A stretch of DNA of 64,000 bases from Burkholderia thailandensis E264 (GTDB taxonomy: Bacteria; Pseudomonadota; Gammaproteobacteria; Burkholderiales; Burkholderiaceae): assembly GCF_000012365.1 (NCBI RefSeq), contig NC_007651.1, positions 2,046,001-2,110,000 of the forward strand, written 5' to 3'. A program made the translations under genes and the position numbers. The notes below the pieces were generated by a model, which was not told where the DNA came from, made no database searches, and saw nothing but the letters and a program-made list of their open reading frames with translations. This document shows, in pieces, positions 28,854 to 40,545 of this stretch (positions are counted from its first letter, which is position 1; each line of letters opens with the position of its first letter).

Positions 28854-30269
28854 ATGAGTAAAACCGTCGCCGACGTCATGCAGCTCGCGAAGGACGAGGA
28901 CGTCAAGTTTGTCGATTTCCGCTTCACGGACACGCGCGGCAAGGAGCAACACGTGTCGGTGCCGGTGTCGGCTTTCGGCGAGGACAAGTTCGAAAGCGGC
29001 CACGCGTTCGACGGCTCGTCGATCGCGGGCTGGAAGGGCATCGAGGCGTCGGACATGCTGCTCATGCCGGACCCGAACGCCGCCTTCATCGACCCGTTCT
29101 ACGAAGAGTCGACCCTCGTGCTGACCTGCGACGTCGTCGAGCCCGCCGACGGCAAGGGCTACGAGCGCGACCCGCGCTCGCTCGCGAAGCGCGCCGAGGC
29201 ATACCTGAAGAGCACGGGCATCGGCGACACCGCCTACTTCGGTCCGGAGCCGGAATTCTTCATTTTCGACTCGGTGCAGTGGAACACCGACATGTCGGGC
29301 TGCTTCGTGAAGATCAACTCGGAAGAAGCGCCGTGGTCGTCGGCGAAGGAATTCGAAGGCGGCAACACGGGCCACCGTCCGGGCGTGAAGGGCGGCTACT
29401 TCCCTGTCGCGCCGGTCGACCAGTTCCAGGACATGCGCTCGGAAATGTGCCTGCTGCTCGAGCAGATCGGCATTCCGGTCGAAGTGCACCACCACGAAGT
29501 CGCGGGCCAGGGCCAGAACGAAATCGGCACGAAGTTCTCGACGCTCCTGCAGCGCGCGGACTGGACGCAATGGTCGAAGTACATCATCCATAACGTCGCG
29601 CATTCGTACGGCAAGACGGCGACGTTCATGCCGAAGCCCGTCGTCGGCGACAACGGCTCGGGCATGCACGTGCACCAGTCGATCTGGAAGGACGGCCAGA
29701 ACCTGTTCGCGGGCAATGGCTACGCCGGCCTGTCGGAAACGGCGCTGTTCTACATCGGCGGCATCATCAAGCACGCGCGCGCGCTGAACGCGATCACGAA
29801 CCCGACGACGAACTCGTACAAGCGTCTCGTGCCGCACTTCGAAGCGCCCGTGAAGCTCGCTTACTCGGCGCGCAACCGCTCGGCGTCGATCCGCATTCCG
29901 CACGTGTCGAACCCGAAGGGCCGCCGCATCGAAACGCGCTTCCCGGACCCGATGGCGAACCCGTACCTGTGCTTCTCGGCGCTGATGATGGCGGGTCTCG
30001 ACGGCATCCAGAACAAGATCCACCCGGGCGAGGCTGCGGACAAGAACCTGTACGACCTGCCGCCGGAAGAGGATGCAAAGATCCCGACCGTGTGCGCCGG
30101 CCTCGACCAGGCGCTCGAGGCGCTCGACAAGGACCGCGAGTTCCTGACCCGCGGCGGCGTGTTCACGGACGCGATGATCGACGCGTACCTGGGCCTGAAG
30201 GAACAGGAGCTCGCGAAGTTCCGCATGACGACGCATCCGATCGAGTTCGAGATGTACTACTCGCTGTAA
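28854..30269 (+). CDS. glnA: Glutamine synthetase, type I
   Basis: Central ammonia-assimilating enzyme: glutamate, ammonia and ATP give glutamine. The 471 residues are the standard GSI-beta length, with [21 protein letters not shown], and the adenylylation Tyr at Y400 in NLYDLPPEE. This implies control by GlnE adenylylation. AGGAGAAGAGG precedes the ATG at 28854; an in-frame frame extension to 28722 crosses the promoter and is rejected. A sigma-54 promoter and an NtrC-like site lie upstream, and ntrB-ntrC follow past a terminator. Confidence 0.98.
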   Translation: MSKTVADVMQLAKDEDVKFVDFRFTDTRGKEQHVSVPVSAFGEDKFESGHAFDGSSIAGWKGIEASDMLLMPDPNAAFIDPFYEESTLVLTCDVVEPADGKGYERDPRSLAKRAEAYLKSTGIGDTAYFGPEPEFFIFDSVQWNTDMSGCFVKINSEEAPWSSAKEFEGGNTGHRPGVKGGYFPVAPVDQFQDMRSEMCLLLEQIGIPVEVHHHEVAGQGQNEIGTKFSTLLQRADWTQWSKYIIHNVAHSYGKTATFMPKPVVGDNGSGMHVHQSIWKDGQNLFAGNGYAGLSETALFYIGGIIKHARALNAITNPTTNSYKRLVPHFEAPVKLAYSARNRSASIRIPHVSNPKGRRIETRFPDPMANPYLCFSALMMAGLDGIQNKIHPGEAADKNLYDLPPEEDAKIPTVCAGLDQALEALDKDREFLTRGGVFTDAMIDAYLGLKEQELAKFRMTTHPIEFEMYYSL

Positions 30270-30361
30270 GCGACGATGGCGCTTCGTCTCGTCGGCGGAC
30301 GAAGCGCCGCGGCGCCGACCGGCCTTCGCGCGGCAACCGCGCGCGAAGGCATCGGACCTTG

Positions 30362-30392
30362 AAAGGGGACGGCGGGACGCCGTCCCCTTTTT
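30362..30392 (+). terminator. Intrinsic terminator after glnA
   Basis: GGGGACGGCG pairs with CGCCGTCCCC around a GGA loop, followed by TTTTT. It separates glnA from ntrB, so ntrBC are expressed by read-through or from a weaker promoter of their own. Confidence 0.9.
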
Positions 30393-30435
30393 GTTCCGCC
30401 CGCGACGGCGGTTTTTGACACGGCATCCACGCAAG

Positions 30436-31578
30436 ATGGTTCTGAAGAATCTGATCAAGGCCAGGGCCGGCCACCCGGAGCGCTTGTCGGACGACGACCG
30501 GCTCGTGCGCTCGGGGCTCCTCACGGGGCTGGAGGCGTTGCCGACGGTCGTGCTCGTGCTCGACCGGCGCACGCTCAGGATCGCGTTCGCCAATCCGTCG
30601 GCGGAGGCGATGCTCGACATCTCGCGCCGGCAGTTGTCGCAGATGCCGTGGAGCGAGATCTTCCCGAACGCGAACGAGCTCGCGACGACGATCGCCGCGA
30701 TCGGCGAAGAGCGCTTTCATGCGACGCATCTCGACACCGTGCTCGACCGCCCGGGACGCGAGCCGCTGCACGTGCACGCGATCGTCGGCTTCCTCGAGGG
30801 CGCGCCGGACTTCGTGCTCGTCGAGCTGTTCGAGAACGAGCGGCAGTCGCGCACCGACCGCGAGGAGCGAATCCACGATCTCACGGCCGTCAACAAGCAA
30901 CTGATCCGCAATCTCGCGCACGAGATCAAGAACCCGCTCGGCGGGATTCGCGGCGCCGCGCAATTGCTCGAATTCGAGTTGGGCGAGCGCGAGCGCGACG
31001 AGCTGCGCGAGTACACGCAGGTGATCATCAAGGAATCGGACCGGCTGCAGACGCTCGTCGACCGTTTGCTCGAACCGCATCGGCACCCGCACATCGTCGG
31101 CGACGTGAATATCCATGAAGTGTGCGAGCGGGTGCGCGCCGTGATGCTCGCTGAATTTCCGCGCGGCCTCACGATCGAGCGCGACTACGACGTGAGCGTG
31201 CCCGACCTGCGCGGCGACAAGGAGCAACTGATCCAGGCGCTGCTGAACATCGTGCGCAACGCGGCGCAGGCGCTGCGCGAGCGGATCGCGCAGGGCGACG
31301 CGAAGATCGAGTTGCGCACGCGCGTCGCGCGCAAGGTGACGATCGCGAAGCGCCTGTACAGGCTGGCACTGGATTTGCACGTGATCGACAACGGCCCCGG
31401 CATTCCCGACGAGATACGCGACCGGATCTTCTATCCGCTCGTATCCGGCCGCGACGACGGCAGCGGGCTCGGGCTCACGCTCGCGCAGACGTTCATCCAG
31501 CAGCACGACGGGATGATCGAAGTGGACAGCCGGCCGGGCCGGACCGAATTTCAGATTTTGCTGCCGCTCGACCACTGA
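30436..31578 (+). CDS. ntrB: Nitrogen regulation sensor kinase NtrB
   Basis: A 380-residue cytoplasmic kinase/phosphatase (GlnL) that phosphorylates NtrC under nitrogen limitation and is controlled by PII. A PAS domain covers about residues 35-140; the phosphoacceptor His is H162 in RNLAHEIKNPLGG. The ATPase N and G boxes follow (IVRNAAQALRE, VIDNGPGIP, GSGLGLTLAQTFI). The ATG at 30436 is the family-like start. Thirty-seven bases separate it from ntrC. Confidence 0.96.
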   Translation: MVLKNLIKARAGHPERLSDDDRLVRSGLLTGLEALPTVVLVLDRRTLRIAFANPSAEAMLDISRRQLSQMPWSEIFPNANELATTIAAIGEERFHATHLDTVLDRPGREPLHVHAIVGFLEGAPDFVLVELFENERQSRTDREERIHDLTAVNKQLIRNLAHEIKNPLGGIRGAAQLLEFELGERERDELREYTQVIIKESDRLQTLVDRLLEPHRHPHIVGDVNIHEVCERVRAVMLAEFPRGLTIERDYDVSVPDLRGDKEQLIQALLNIVRNAAQALRERIAQGDAKIELRTRVARKVTIAKRLYRLALDLHVIDNGPGIPDEIRDRIFYPLVSGRDDGSGLGLTLAQTFIQQHDGMIEVDSRPGRTEFQILLPLDH

Positions 31579-31615
31579 GCGGCGGCGCAGCGATTCACCA
31601 TACCTCTGACCGACT

Positions 31616-33157
<1,542 letters not shown>

Positions 33158-33341
33158 TCGACGCGGCGCGATGTGCGCCGTGCGTTGGATGACGATGCAC
33201 AGACCCCGCGAGCGCGCTCGGATACGCGAGTCGATAGCGGGCTCGCGAGCGGCTTTCGGCCGGGCGTGCGCCACTCGCGTGTTCGCGCGTCGCACTGCGC
33301 GCGGCCGAACGCGGGCGGGCGCGGGCGGGCGCGACGCCGGC

Positions 33342-34118
33342 TCAGCCGAGCTGCGCGACGACGGGCGTGTGATCGGACGGCTGTTCCCACGCGCGCGGCG
33401 CGCGATCGACCGTGCAGCTCGTGCAGGTCTCGGCGAGCGCGGGCGACAGCAGGATGTGATCGATCCGAAGCCCCGCGTTGCGGCGGAACGCGAGCATCCG
33501 GTAGTCCCACCACGTGAAGGTCTTCTCGGGCTGATCGAAGCGGCGGAACGCGTCGACGAACCCGAGCGCGACGAGTTGCGCGAAGTGCGCGCGCTCCTGC
33601 GGCGACACGAGATTCTGGCCTTCCCATTTCGAGGGATCGTGCACGTCGCGATCTTCGGGCGCGATGTTGTAGTCGCCGAGCAGCGCGAGCTTCGGGTAGC
33701 GCTGCAGCTCGTTCTTCAGCCACGCCTGCAGCGCGTCGAGCCACTGCATCTTGTAGACGAACTTGTCCGAGTCGAGCGCCTGTCCGTTCGGGAAGTACGC
33801 GGACACGATCCGCACGCCGTCGATCGTCGCGGCGATCAGGCGCTGTTGCGTGTCCTCGAAGCCGGGGATGTTGCGCACGACGTCCGTCTCGTCGAACGGC
33901 AGGCTCGCGCGCGCGAGGATCGCGACGCCGTTGTAGGTCTTCTGGCCCGCGAACCAGCTGCGGTAGCCGGCCGCTTCGAGCGCTTCGCGCGGGAATTTCT
34001 CGTCGGGGATCTTGAGCTCCTGAAGGCACAGCACGTCGACGTCGCTCTGCGCGAGCCAGTCGAGCACGTGCTGCTTGCGCACGTTCAGGGAGTTGACGTT
34101 CCAGGTGGCAATTCTCAT
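33342..34118 (-). CDS. xthA: Exodeoxyribonuclease III
   Basis: A 258-residue AP endonuclease/3'-5' exonuclease of base excision repair. It shows the opening MRIATWNVNSLNVRKQHVLDW, metal-binding CLQELKIPDEKFP, LLGDYNIAPEDRDVHDP, and the terminal SDHTPVVAQL with the catalytic Asp-His. Usual length. It is transcribed toward ntrC, and the 184-base convergent gap shows no T-tailed hairpin that I can identify. Confidence 0.95.
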   Translation of the reverse strand: MRIATWNVNSLNVRKQHVLDWLAQSDVDVLCLQELKIPDEKFPREALEAAGYRSWFAGQKTYNGVAILARASLPFDETDVVRNIPGFEDTQQRLIAATIDGVRIVSAYFPNGQALDSDKFVYKMQWLDALQAWLKNELQRYPKLALLGDYNIAPEDRDVHDPSKWEGQNLVSPQERAHFAQLVALGFVDAFRRFDQPEKTFTWWDYRMLAFRRNAGLRIDHILLSPALAETCTSCTVDRAPRAWEQPSDHTPVVAQLG

Positions 34119-34401
34119 GGGCGGATCGGCGGGATGCGTGAGGCCGACATCTTACCGCGAGCCGCCGCAGGCGGCGGGAAAGCCGGCGCGACGCCGAACC
34201 GGCGAGCGATCGGCGCCGCGCCGTTCACGGCCGCGAACCGGCGCCGCACGGCTTCGGTTCGCGGATCATTCGAGCAAAGCGGGGGACGATCGCGCGTCGC
34301 TCCGGGCGCCGCACGCCGCGACGCCGGGCCGCCGCGGACGCGCGATCGAAGCGCTGTCAAAGCGCTGTCGACGAACCGTCAAAGCGCGACGGCGCGCGCA
34401 A

Positions 34402-35355
34402 TCAGAAGCGCGAATTGACCCAGTATTGGCCGCCGTCGATCGTCGTCATGCCAACCACCGACGACAGCTGCGGCTGATGCGCGAACGTGACGGGGCGCTC
34501 GCGCATGAGATGCCAGCCGTGCTTGTGCAGGCATTCGATCAGCGCGCCTTCGATTTTCCGGCTGTGCGTGCCGACGAACATGCGCTTGACCTTCTGGCTG
34601 AGCAGCGCCGCGCCGTGCACGAGCACGTCCTCTTCCGAGCCCTGGATGTCGCAGTGCAGGAAATCGACGGCGTCGAGGCCGTCGAAGATTTCGTCGAGCG
34701 TGCGGATCGGCACTTCCTCGTGCGGGACCGCGCGGCCGACATAATCGACGTCGGGCACGCTGTCGGCCGCCTGGCCGCCGTTCTCGAACGCGCTGTTCAC
34801 GACGGGGAAGAACATCGTGCCTTTCTTGATGCCGACGGCGCCGTGGATCGCGACGCTTTCGACCGTCGGGCCCACGCCGTTCGAATCGCCGACGAGACCG
34901 TTCGCCGTGTAGTTCTCGGGGATGAGCGCATGGAAGTAGCTGCTCGCCTCGACGGCGCGCACCGACACGTTCTTGCCGAGGCGCTTCGCGATCACGCCCG
35001 CGAGCGCGGCCCACGGCGCGTAGCTCGCGCCCAGCTCGACCATCGCGAAATGCGGGCCCGCGCTGTGCTCGATGCTGTCGAGCAGCGCGACGTATTCGAT
35101 CGCCTCCGCGCGCACGCCGTCGTTCGGGATCGGCGGCGTCGTGAGCGTGTGTCCGTTGAGGGCGTTGGCCCACGGCACGAAATCCGTGCGCGTCTTCACG
35201 CCGAAATAGTCGGTCACGTAGCCTGCCGAGCCTGCGGCCGGCTTGTGATGACGCGCGAACAGGTCGAGATCGGCGGGCGTCCAGCCGCCGAAGAAATCGC
35301 CGCCCAGTGTTTGTCGCGCCGACAGGAGGTGCTGAAGCTGTTCGGATGCTGTCAT
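34402..35355 (-). CDS. FkbM-family SAM-dependent methyltransferase
   Basis: A 317-residue protein with the SAM-binding opening MVELGASYAPWAALAG and the FkbM-type segment DFLHCDIQGSEEDVL near the C-terminal half, followed by FVGTHSRKIEGALIE. FkbM enzymes O-methylate sugars or polyketides in glycan or secondary-metabolite clusters; this one stands alone, so its substrate is unknown. The ATG at 35355 has a purine-rich GAGGAAGG upstream; the open frame extends to 35616 but that part looks non-coding. It may be an isolated acquired gene. Confidence 0.75.
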   Translation of the reverse strand: MTASEQLQHLLSARQTLGGDFFGGWTPADLDLFARHHKPAAGSAGYVTDYFGVKTRTDFVPWANALNGHTLTTPPIPNDGVRAEAIEYVALLDSIEHSAGPHFAMVELGASYAPWAALAGVIAKRLGKNVSVRAVEASSYFHALIPENYTANGLVGDSNGVGPTVESVAIHGAVGIKKGTMFFPVVNSAFENGGQAADSVPDVDYVGRAVPHEEVPIRTLDEIFDGLDAVDFLHCDIQGSEEDVLVHGAALLSQKVKRMFVGTHSRKIEGALIECLHKHGWHLMRERPVTFAHQPQLSSVVGMTTIDGGQYWVNSRF

Positions 35356-36318
35356 GAGACTGCCTACCTTCCTCGATGGGGTAAAAGTCACGCCGCACCC
35401 GTGCAGCTCGGTGCGAAGGTCCAGTATGTGGGCGTGGCCGGATGAACGGCAGCGCGCCATGGGCTGTTCGTTACGCGTCAGCGAACCGGCGATCGCGTGG
35501 CCCGACGCCGGCAACGCGCGATCGACCCGTCGCGAAAACGCGTGCTGCGTCGTCGGGGCGCGCGTCGACGAATCGAGCGTTGCGACCGTGTCGACGTATG
35601 CGCCGCGCCGCTGCATCGTCCGGCAATCCTGGCGTCACGCAGAATACCGCAAAATTTTGTCGCGGCAACATCCTTGCATGTCGATCTTCGGCGGGCGGTG
35701 CGTGAGATGTGGGATTCGCGCGTCCGGTCGATGCCGGCAAGCCGGAAAACGACAGCCGGAAACCTTTCAGCCGTTTGCGGGATGTAATCAACGCGTTCGA
35801 TCGTTGTGCGGCGCGCGCCGTCGATTTTCTATGCCGAGCGCGGATGACGCGCGCCGGCATGGCGCGGATTGCGAGAGGGTTGTTGAAGGGCACGGCTCGC
35901 GCGTTCGCGAACCGGAGCGCGCGACGTCACGATGCCGTGGCGCGGTTCAGGAGGCGGCGGCGTTCATGCCGATGTCGGATTGCATTGCGTTGCCCGACGA
36001 AGTCGATCGAACGAGCCGGCTCATGCATGCGTTTGCTTCGGACGCGGGGCGATCCGGTTGCCGGACCCGACGCGTTCGGGCTCGTCCGTGCTCGAACGAA
36101 GGGGCGCGCTGTCGGGCCTTCGGTTTGGCGCGGTGACGCGATGCGGTTCGTCGAGCAACGCGCCGAGGTGGTGATGACGCCGACGTCGCGCCATGTCGAC
36201 GGCTGAGGCCGACGGCGCCTTCGGTCATTCGATCGGCGGCGCGGTGAAGCGGCGAAGGACGATGTCGCCGCGAATCATGCGGCTCGCGCCGTCATCCGCG
36301 CGCGGCCGTCGTTCTCGC
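35356..36318. other. About 1 kb without a recognisable gene
   Basis: Between the methyltransferase and narL no frame gives protein-like composition; the open frames are Arg/Cys-rich shadows. Parts are less GC-rich than the surroundings (35630-35800, for example GCAAAATTTTGTC). It may contain the methyltransferase promoter, decayed coding sequence or an unrecognised RNA. I find no tRNA, terminator or repeat structure here. Confidence 0.5.
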
Positions 36319-37020
36319 TCAGGCCTCGGCCGGATGCGGCGCGGTGAGGCCTCGCTCGACCGCATACACGGCGATCTGCACGCGGCTCGACAGGTTCAGC
36401 TTCTTCAGGACGTTCTGCACGTGGATCTTCACCGTGCTTTCGGCGACGTCGAACTCGCGCGCGATCTCCTTGTTGCTCGCGCCGCGCGCGAGCGCGCGCA
36501 CGATGTCGTGCTCGCGCGGCGTCAACTGGTCGGGATCGACCGGCACATGCGCGGCGGGCGTCGCGGCCGGGGCCGGCGCGGGCCGCGCGGCGGGCGCGGG
36601 CGCGCGCAGGCTGGCGATCCACTTCGCGGTCATGCTCTCGGCGATCACAGGCTCGCCCGCGGCAGCCTTGCGGATGCCCGCGACGAGCGTCTCCGCGTCG
36701 ATGTTCTTCACGAGGAAGCCGCACGCGCCGTCGCGCAGCGCGGTCGTCAGCTCTTGCGCATCTTCCGACACCGTGAGGATCACGACATGCGCGGACGGCA
36801 CGTCCTGCACGAGCAGTTGCAGCGTTTCGAGCCCCGACAGCCCCGGCATGTTCAGGTCGAGCAGGATCACGTCGGGCTGATGCTGCTTCGCGCGCTTCAC
36901 GCCCTCGACGCCGTCGGACGCCTCGTCGACGACTTCGAAATCCGGCTGGCGCTGCAACAGCAGCTTGACGCCGCTGCGAAAGAGCGTGTGGTCGTCGATC
37001 AACAGTACGCGTATGGTCAT
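36319..37020 (-). CDS. narL: Nitrate/nitrite response regulator NarL
   Basis: A 233-residue response regulator. The receiver domain has phosphorylated D55 in ILLDLNMPG, with acidic D9/D10. An Ala/Pro-rich linker (about 145-165) follows, then a LuxR/GerE helix-turn-helix (LTPREHDIVRALARGASNKEIAREFDV in two adjoining pieces, then HVQNVLKKLNL). It lies 23 bases downstream of narX on the same strand, so the two form a pair controlling the nar genes upstream. Assignment to NarL rests on this context plus the domain type. Confidence 0.93.
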   Translation of the reverse strand: MTIRVLLIDDHTLFRSGVKLLLQRQPDFEVVDEASDGVEGVKRAKQHQPDVILLDLNMPGLSGLETLQLLVQDVPSAHVVILTVSEDAQELTTALRDGACGFLVKNIDAETLVAGIRKAAAGEPVIAESMTAKWIASLRAPAPAARPAPAPAATPAAHVPVDPDQLTPREHDIVRALARGASNKEIAREFDVAESTVKIHVQNVLKKLNLSSRVQIAVYAVERGLTAPHPAEA

Positions 37021-37043
37021 GATTGTTGTCCTCGTTCTTGTTT

Positions 37044-38978
37044 CTATGCCGCCTGTCGCGCGTCGGCCGGCAACACCAGCTCGACGCGCGCGCCGCGTTG
37101 CGGTGCGCCCGTCAACGTGAGCGTCGCGCGCAGGCGGGCGGCGCGCTCCCGCATGATCGTGAGTCCGACGTGCGTGTCCGCGCGCGCGGCGAGCGCGGCC
37201 GGATCGTAGCCGCAACCGTCGTCGGCAACGGACAGCCGGAACGCGGCGCCGTTCTCGATATCGACCGCGACGTGCTGCGCATGCGCGTGCTTGCGCACGT
37301 TCGACAACGCTTCCTGCAGGATGAACAGCACCTGCAGCTGCTCGTCGGACGGCAGCGGCGCGCCGCCCGTCTCGCGGTAATTCAGCGCGCACGCGACGCG
37401 CGTCTGCTTCTCGAAGCGTGCGATCGTTTCCTCGATCGCCGCCTTCAGCTCGCCTTGCGTGAGCCGCGTGCGGAAGTTGAGCAGCAGCTCGCGCACGTCC
37501 GCGTAGCTCTGCTCGACGCCGTGCTTGAGCATCGGCACGATGTCGCGCGCGTCGGCGAGATTGTCGTGCGAGATCGCGTCGCCGAGCATCTGCGTCTGCA
37601 GGTTCACGAAATTGAGGCTCTGCGCGATGCTGTCGTGCAGCCCTTGCGCGACGAGATTGCGTTCTTCGGCGACCGCGAGCTGCCGCGCGCTCGCGGACAG
37701 CCGCACGTGATCGAGCGCGATCCCGAGATGGCGGCCGAGCGTTTCGAGCACGCGCCGCTCGGCGTCGGGCAGCCGCGATGCGTCGCGATAGTGCAGCGAG
37801 AACGAGCCGAGCACCGCGTCCTGCGTCATCACCTTGAACACGGCGACGGCCGCGAAGCCTTCGCGCGAGCACGGGGTCGGCGAGCGCGCGGCGCCGCCGC
37901 GCAGATCGTGCAGCACGGCCGTTTCCGCGCGCGTCACGGTGCCGCAGAAGCAATCGTCGACGGGCATGCAGCGCTCGAGCTCGGTGAGCTCGGCCGACAG
38001 GCCTTCCGCGATCACGAGATGCAGCTTTTCGCCCGTCGGATCGGTGACGCGGATGCTGCCGGCGTCCGCGTCGAACTGCGCGATCGCGCGCGACAGGAAG
38101 CCCGCGCACATGTCGTCGACGGCCTGCGGGCGGTTCAGGAACGCGGTGATTTCGTAGAGCGCGCTCAGTTCGCGATTCTGCGCGGCAAGTTGCGCGGTCT
38201 TCTGCTGCACGCGCTCCTCCAGCCCCGCATAGACTTCCTGCAATTCGCTCGCCATCCGGTTGAAGCCGTGCGCGAGATCGCCGAACTCGTCGCGCGTCTG
38301 CACCGGCAGGCGCACCGCGAATTCGCGCGCGGCCATGCGCCTCAGGCCGTCGCGCAACTGCATCACGGGCAGGATGATCCACAGGAACAGCAGATAGATG
38401 ACGGCGACCGTGCCCGAGCATGCGAGCAGGCCGAGCCCGATCTGCGACAGGCGCAGCCACGTCGTCTTGCGTGCGTTGTCCGATTCGATCTCGCGCACGA
38501 GCAGATCGGCTTCGTCGACGAAGCCCGGCAGCGCGACGAGATAGGCGGCGGCCGCGTCAGCGCGCGGCGCGTTCGTCAGCGCGGCGGCGGCGAGCGGGCG
38601 CAGCGCGGCGTTCCAGCGATCGGTGACGATGTCGAGCTGATGCTGGACGACGGCGGTGCCCGGCAGAAAGAGTGGGCGCGACGGATCGCCGCGGCGCAGC
38701 CGCGCGAGCGTGCCGTCGATCGCTTCGACCTCGGCCGCGAGCTGGCGGCGCGGCTCGACGCCCGCGCCCGACAGCTCGACGTAGGTGCGCGTCGCGCGCA
38801 TCCGCAGGCTGCCGGCGTCGTTGATCGCCGCGCCCGCGCCTTCGAGCTGCCACGACAGCCACAGCGTGCCGCCCACCATCGCGAGCACGAGCGCCCACGC
38901 GATCGCCGACAGCGCGACGATCCGCGTCGACAGGCGGTGCCGCCACGGGGCGGGGGAGTCGGGGAGGGCGGGAGCCAT
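37044..38978 (-). CDS. narX: Nitrate/nitrite sensor histidine kinase NarX
   Basis: A 644-residue membrane kinase. TM1 is at about 18-42. The periplasmic nitrate-binding P-box AINDAGSLRM is at 51-60. TM2 is at about 180-200, followed by HAMP (LRRMAAREFAVRLPVQTRDE), a GAF-like region, and a HisKA_3 phosphoacceptor H448 in AQGLHDSIAQSLN. The ATPase C-terminus includes VADDGCGYDP. It senses nitrate and nitrite outside the membrane and phosphorylates NarL. A palindromic GACAATTGTC lies at 39004-39013 just upstream. It is separated from narI by 142 bases. Confidence 0.94.
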   Translation of the reverse strand: MAPALPDSPAPWRHRLSTRIVALSAIAWALVLAMVGGTLWLSWQLEGAGAAINDAGSLRMRATRTYVELSGAGVEPRRQLAAEVEAIDGTLARLRRGDPSRPLFLPGTAVVQHQLDIVTDRWNAALRPLAAAALTNAPRADAAAAYLVALPGFVDEADLLVREIESDNARKTTWLRLSQIGLGLLACSGTVAVIYLLFLWIILPVMQLRDGLRRMAAREFAVRLPVQTRDEFGDLAHGFNRMASELQEVYAGLEERVQQKTAQLAAQNRELSALYEITAFLNRPQAVDDMCAGFLSRAIAQFDADAGSIRVTDPTGEKLHLVIAEGLSAELTELERCMPVDDCFCGTVTRAETAVLHDLRGGAARSPTPCSREGFAAVAVFKVMTQDAVLGSFSLHYRDASRLPDAERRVLETLGRHLGIALDHVRLSASARQLAVAEERNLVAQGLHDSIAQSLNFVNLQTQMLGDAISHDNLADARDIVPMLKHGVEQSYADVRELLLNFRTRLTQGELKAAIEETIARFEKQTRVACALNYRETGGAPLPSDEQLQVLFILQEALSNVRKHAHAQHVAVDIENGAAFRLSVADDGCGYDPAALAARADTHVGLTIMRERAARLRATLTLTGAPQRGARVELVLPADARQAA

Positions 38979-39120
38979 AGCACGTCATGATTTTTTTGAA
39001 CATGACAATTGTCCTGCTGAATGTTGCGCGGTTGCTGCGACATTCGAGCACGTGGGGCATCGCGGCGCACCCGCCCGGTGCGCCGCGCTGCGTTTGGCTC
39101 GGCCCCCGCCCTGGCCGCGT

Positions 39121-39807
39121 CTAGCGGCGCGCGCGCACGAGCTGCCACGCGCGGCCGACGTACGTGACCGATGCGAAGCCGCTCCACACATGCACGAGGC
39201 GCGTGAACGGGAAGATCGCGAAGAGCGAGAGCCCCATGAACAGGTGCGCCTTGAAGAGCCACGGCGCATCGGCGACATGGCTCGCCGCGTCGCCGCGGAA
39301 TGTGACGATGTGCTGCGCCCACGTCATCAGTTGCACCATCAGATGGCCGTCGGTGTGGCTGGCCGATTCGAAGATCGTCGACAGGCCGAGCACGAGCGTG
39401 ACGAGCAGCCACGCGAGCAGCACCTTGTCGCCGCGCCGCGTGACGGCCGCGATCCGCGCGTTCGTGAGCCGCCGGTGCAGCAGGATCGCGAGGCCCGCGA
39501 GCGCGAGCGAGCCCATCACGCCGCCCGCCGTCATCGCGACGAGCTGCTTGAAGTGGTGGGTGACGCCGAGCGCGTCCCACACGGCCACGGGCGTGAGCAG
39601 CCCGACCAGATGCCCGAAGAAGAGCCCGAGCACGCCGACGTGAAAGAGGATGTTGCCCGTGCGCAGCGCGCCGCGGTGCAGGAGCTGCGAGCTGTCGGAC
39701 TTCCACGTGTACTGCTCGCGCTCGAAGCGCGCGAGGCTGCCGAACAGGAAGATGGCGGCGGCGATGTACGGATAGATGCCGTAGACGAACGTATTCAGAT
39801 AATCCAT
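39121..39807 (-). CDS. narI: Respiratory nitrate reductase gamma subunit (cytochrome b)
   Basis: A 228-residue membrane diheme cytochrome b that oxidises quinol and passes electrons to NarH. It has about five hydrophobic segments and conserved His residues for heme b in HVGVLGLFFGHLVG and toward the C terminus in FTRLVHVWSGF. Usual length. Last structural gene of narGHJI, 37 bases downstream of narJ. Confidence 0.96.
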   Translation of the reverse strand: MDYLNTFVYGIYPYIAAAIFLFGSLARFEREQYTWKSDSSQLLHRGALRTGNILFHVGVLGLFFGHLVGLLTPVAVWDALGVTHHFKQLVAMTAGGVMGSLALAGLAILLHRRLTNARIAAVTRRGDKVLLAWLLVTLVLGLSTIFESASHTDGHLMVQLMTWAQHIVTFRGDAASHVADAPWLFKAHLFMGLSLFAIFPFTRLVHVWSGFASVTYVGRAWQLVRARR

Positions 39808-39844
39808 GACGTGACCTCGAAACGGGTTCGCGACGCCTCCCGCG

Positions 39845-40522
39845 TCACGCGCGGGGAGCGGGCGTCGCCGCGCGGCGCGGCGGATGAAATCGGATCGGCT
39901 GCGCGGCCGACGCGTCGACCGCGGGCGCGAGCAGCGGCTCGACGCCGTCGTGGCCGGGGCCGAAGCGCTCGAGCGCCTCGTCCATCGTGCGCGGCGGCGG
40001 CTCGGCGACGGGCCGCGGCTCGACCGGCGAGCACGCGCGCAGCACGTCGAACGCGCCCGCGTACGGGCTCGACGCGCGCGCGAGGCGCTCGCCGAGCGCG
40101 GCGAGCACGTCGATCGCGTCGCCGAGCAGGTGCGCCGCGTGCGCGTCGTCGCCGTCGCTCGCGATCGCGCCGAGGAATTCGACGAAGAGCGGCACGTAGT
40201 CGGGCAACTCGCTGCCGACGGGCTCGAAGCCGTGGCGCCGGTATTCGTCGAGCAGATCGACCATCGCCTGGCCGCGGTCGCGGCTCTCGCCGTGCACGTG
40301 CTCGAACAGATGCAGCGAGTGCGACGGCGTGCGGTCGAACGTCGCGACGTAGCGCTCCTGCAGCTCGATCAACGGCGTCGCGCGCAGCGATTCGACGAGC
40401 GGCGCGAGCGCCGCGCGCGCGTCGGGGAACGCGTCGAGCGCGCGCTCGATGTCGGGCAGCGCGTCGAGCAGCGGCTGTTCCGGGTAGGTCAGCAGGGCGG
40501 ACAGAATCGGGTAGATCGACAT
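39845..40522 (-). CDS. narJ: Nitrate reductase chaperone NarJ (delta)
   Basis: A 225-residue TorD/DmsD-fold assembly chaperone that holds NarG until the molybdenum cofactor is inserted. It carries the family signature HSLHLFEHVHGESRDRGQAM. Two starts are possible. The ATG at 40522 has GAGGA 7 bases upstream and is chosen. The ATG at 40549 overlaps the narH stop (ATGA) and adds nine residues. The C-terminal 40 residues are Pro/Ala-rich. Confidence 0.94.
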   Translation of the reverse strand: MSIYPILSALLTYPEQPLLDALPDIERALDAFPDARAALAPLVESLRATPLIELQERYVATFDRTPSHSLHLFEHVHGESRDRGQAMVDLLDEYRRHGFEPVGSELPDYVPLFVEFLGAIASDGDDAHAAHLLGDAIDVLAALGERLARASSPYAGAFDVLRACSPVEPRPVAEPPPRTMDEALERFGPGHDGVEPLLAPAVDASAAQPIRFHPPRRAATPAPRA

Positions 40523-40545
40523 GACGTTTTCCTCGTGCGATGCGC

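Noticed and set aside
35354..36136. A 260-codon plus-strand frame in the gap before narL
   Set aside because: Arg/Cys-rich, no motif, overlaps the methyltransferase start region, no ribosome site.
38995..39013. Possible FNR/Anr box upstream of narX
   Set aside because: The TTGAACATGACAAT-like sequence lacks the ATCAA right half at the needed spacing, so it does not meet the TTGAT-N4-ATCAA consensus.
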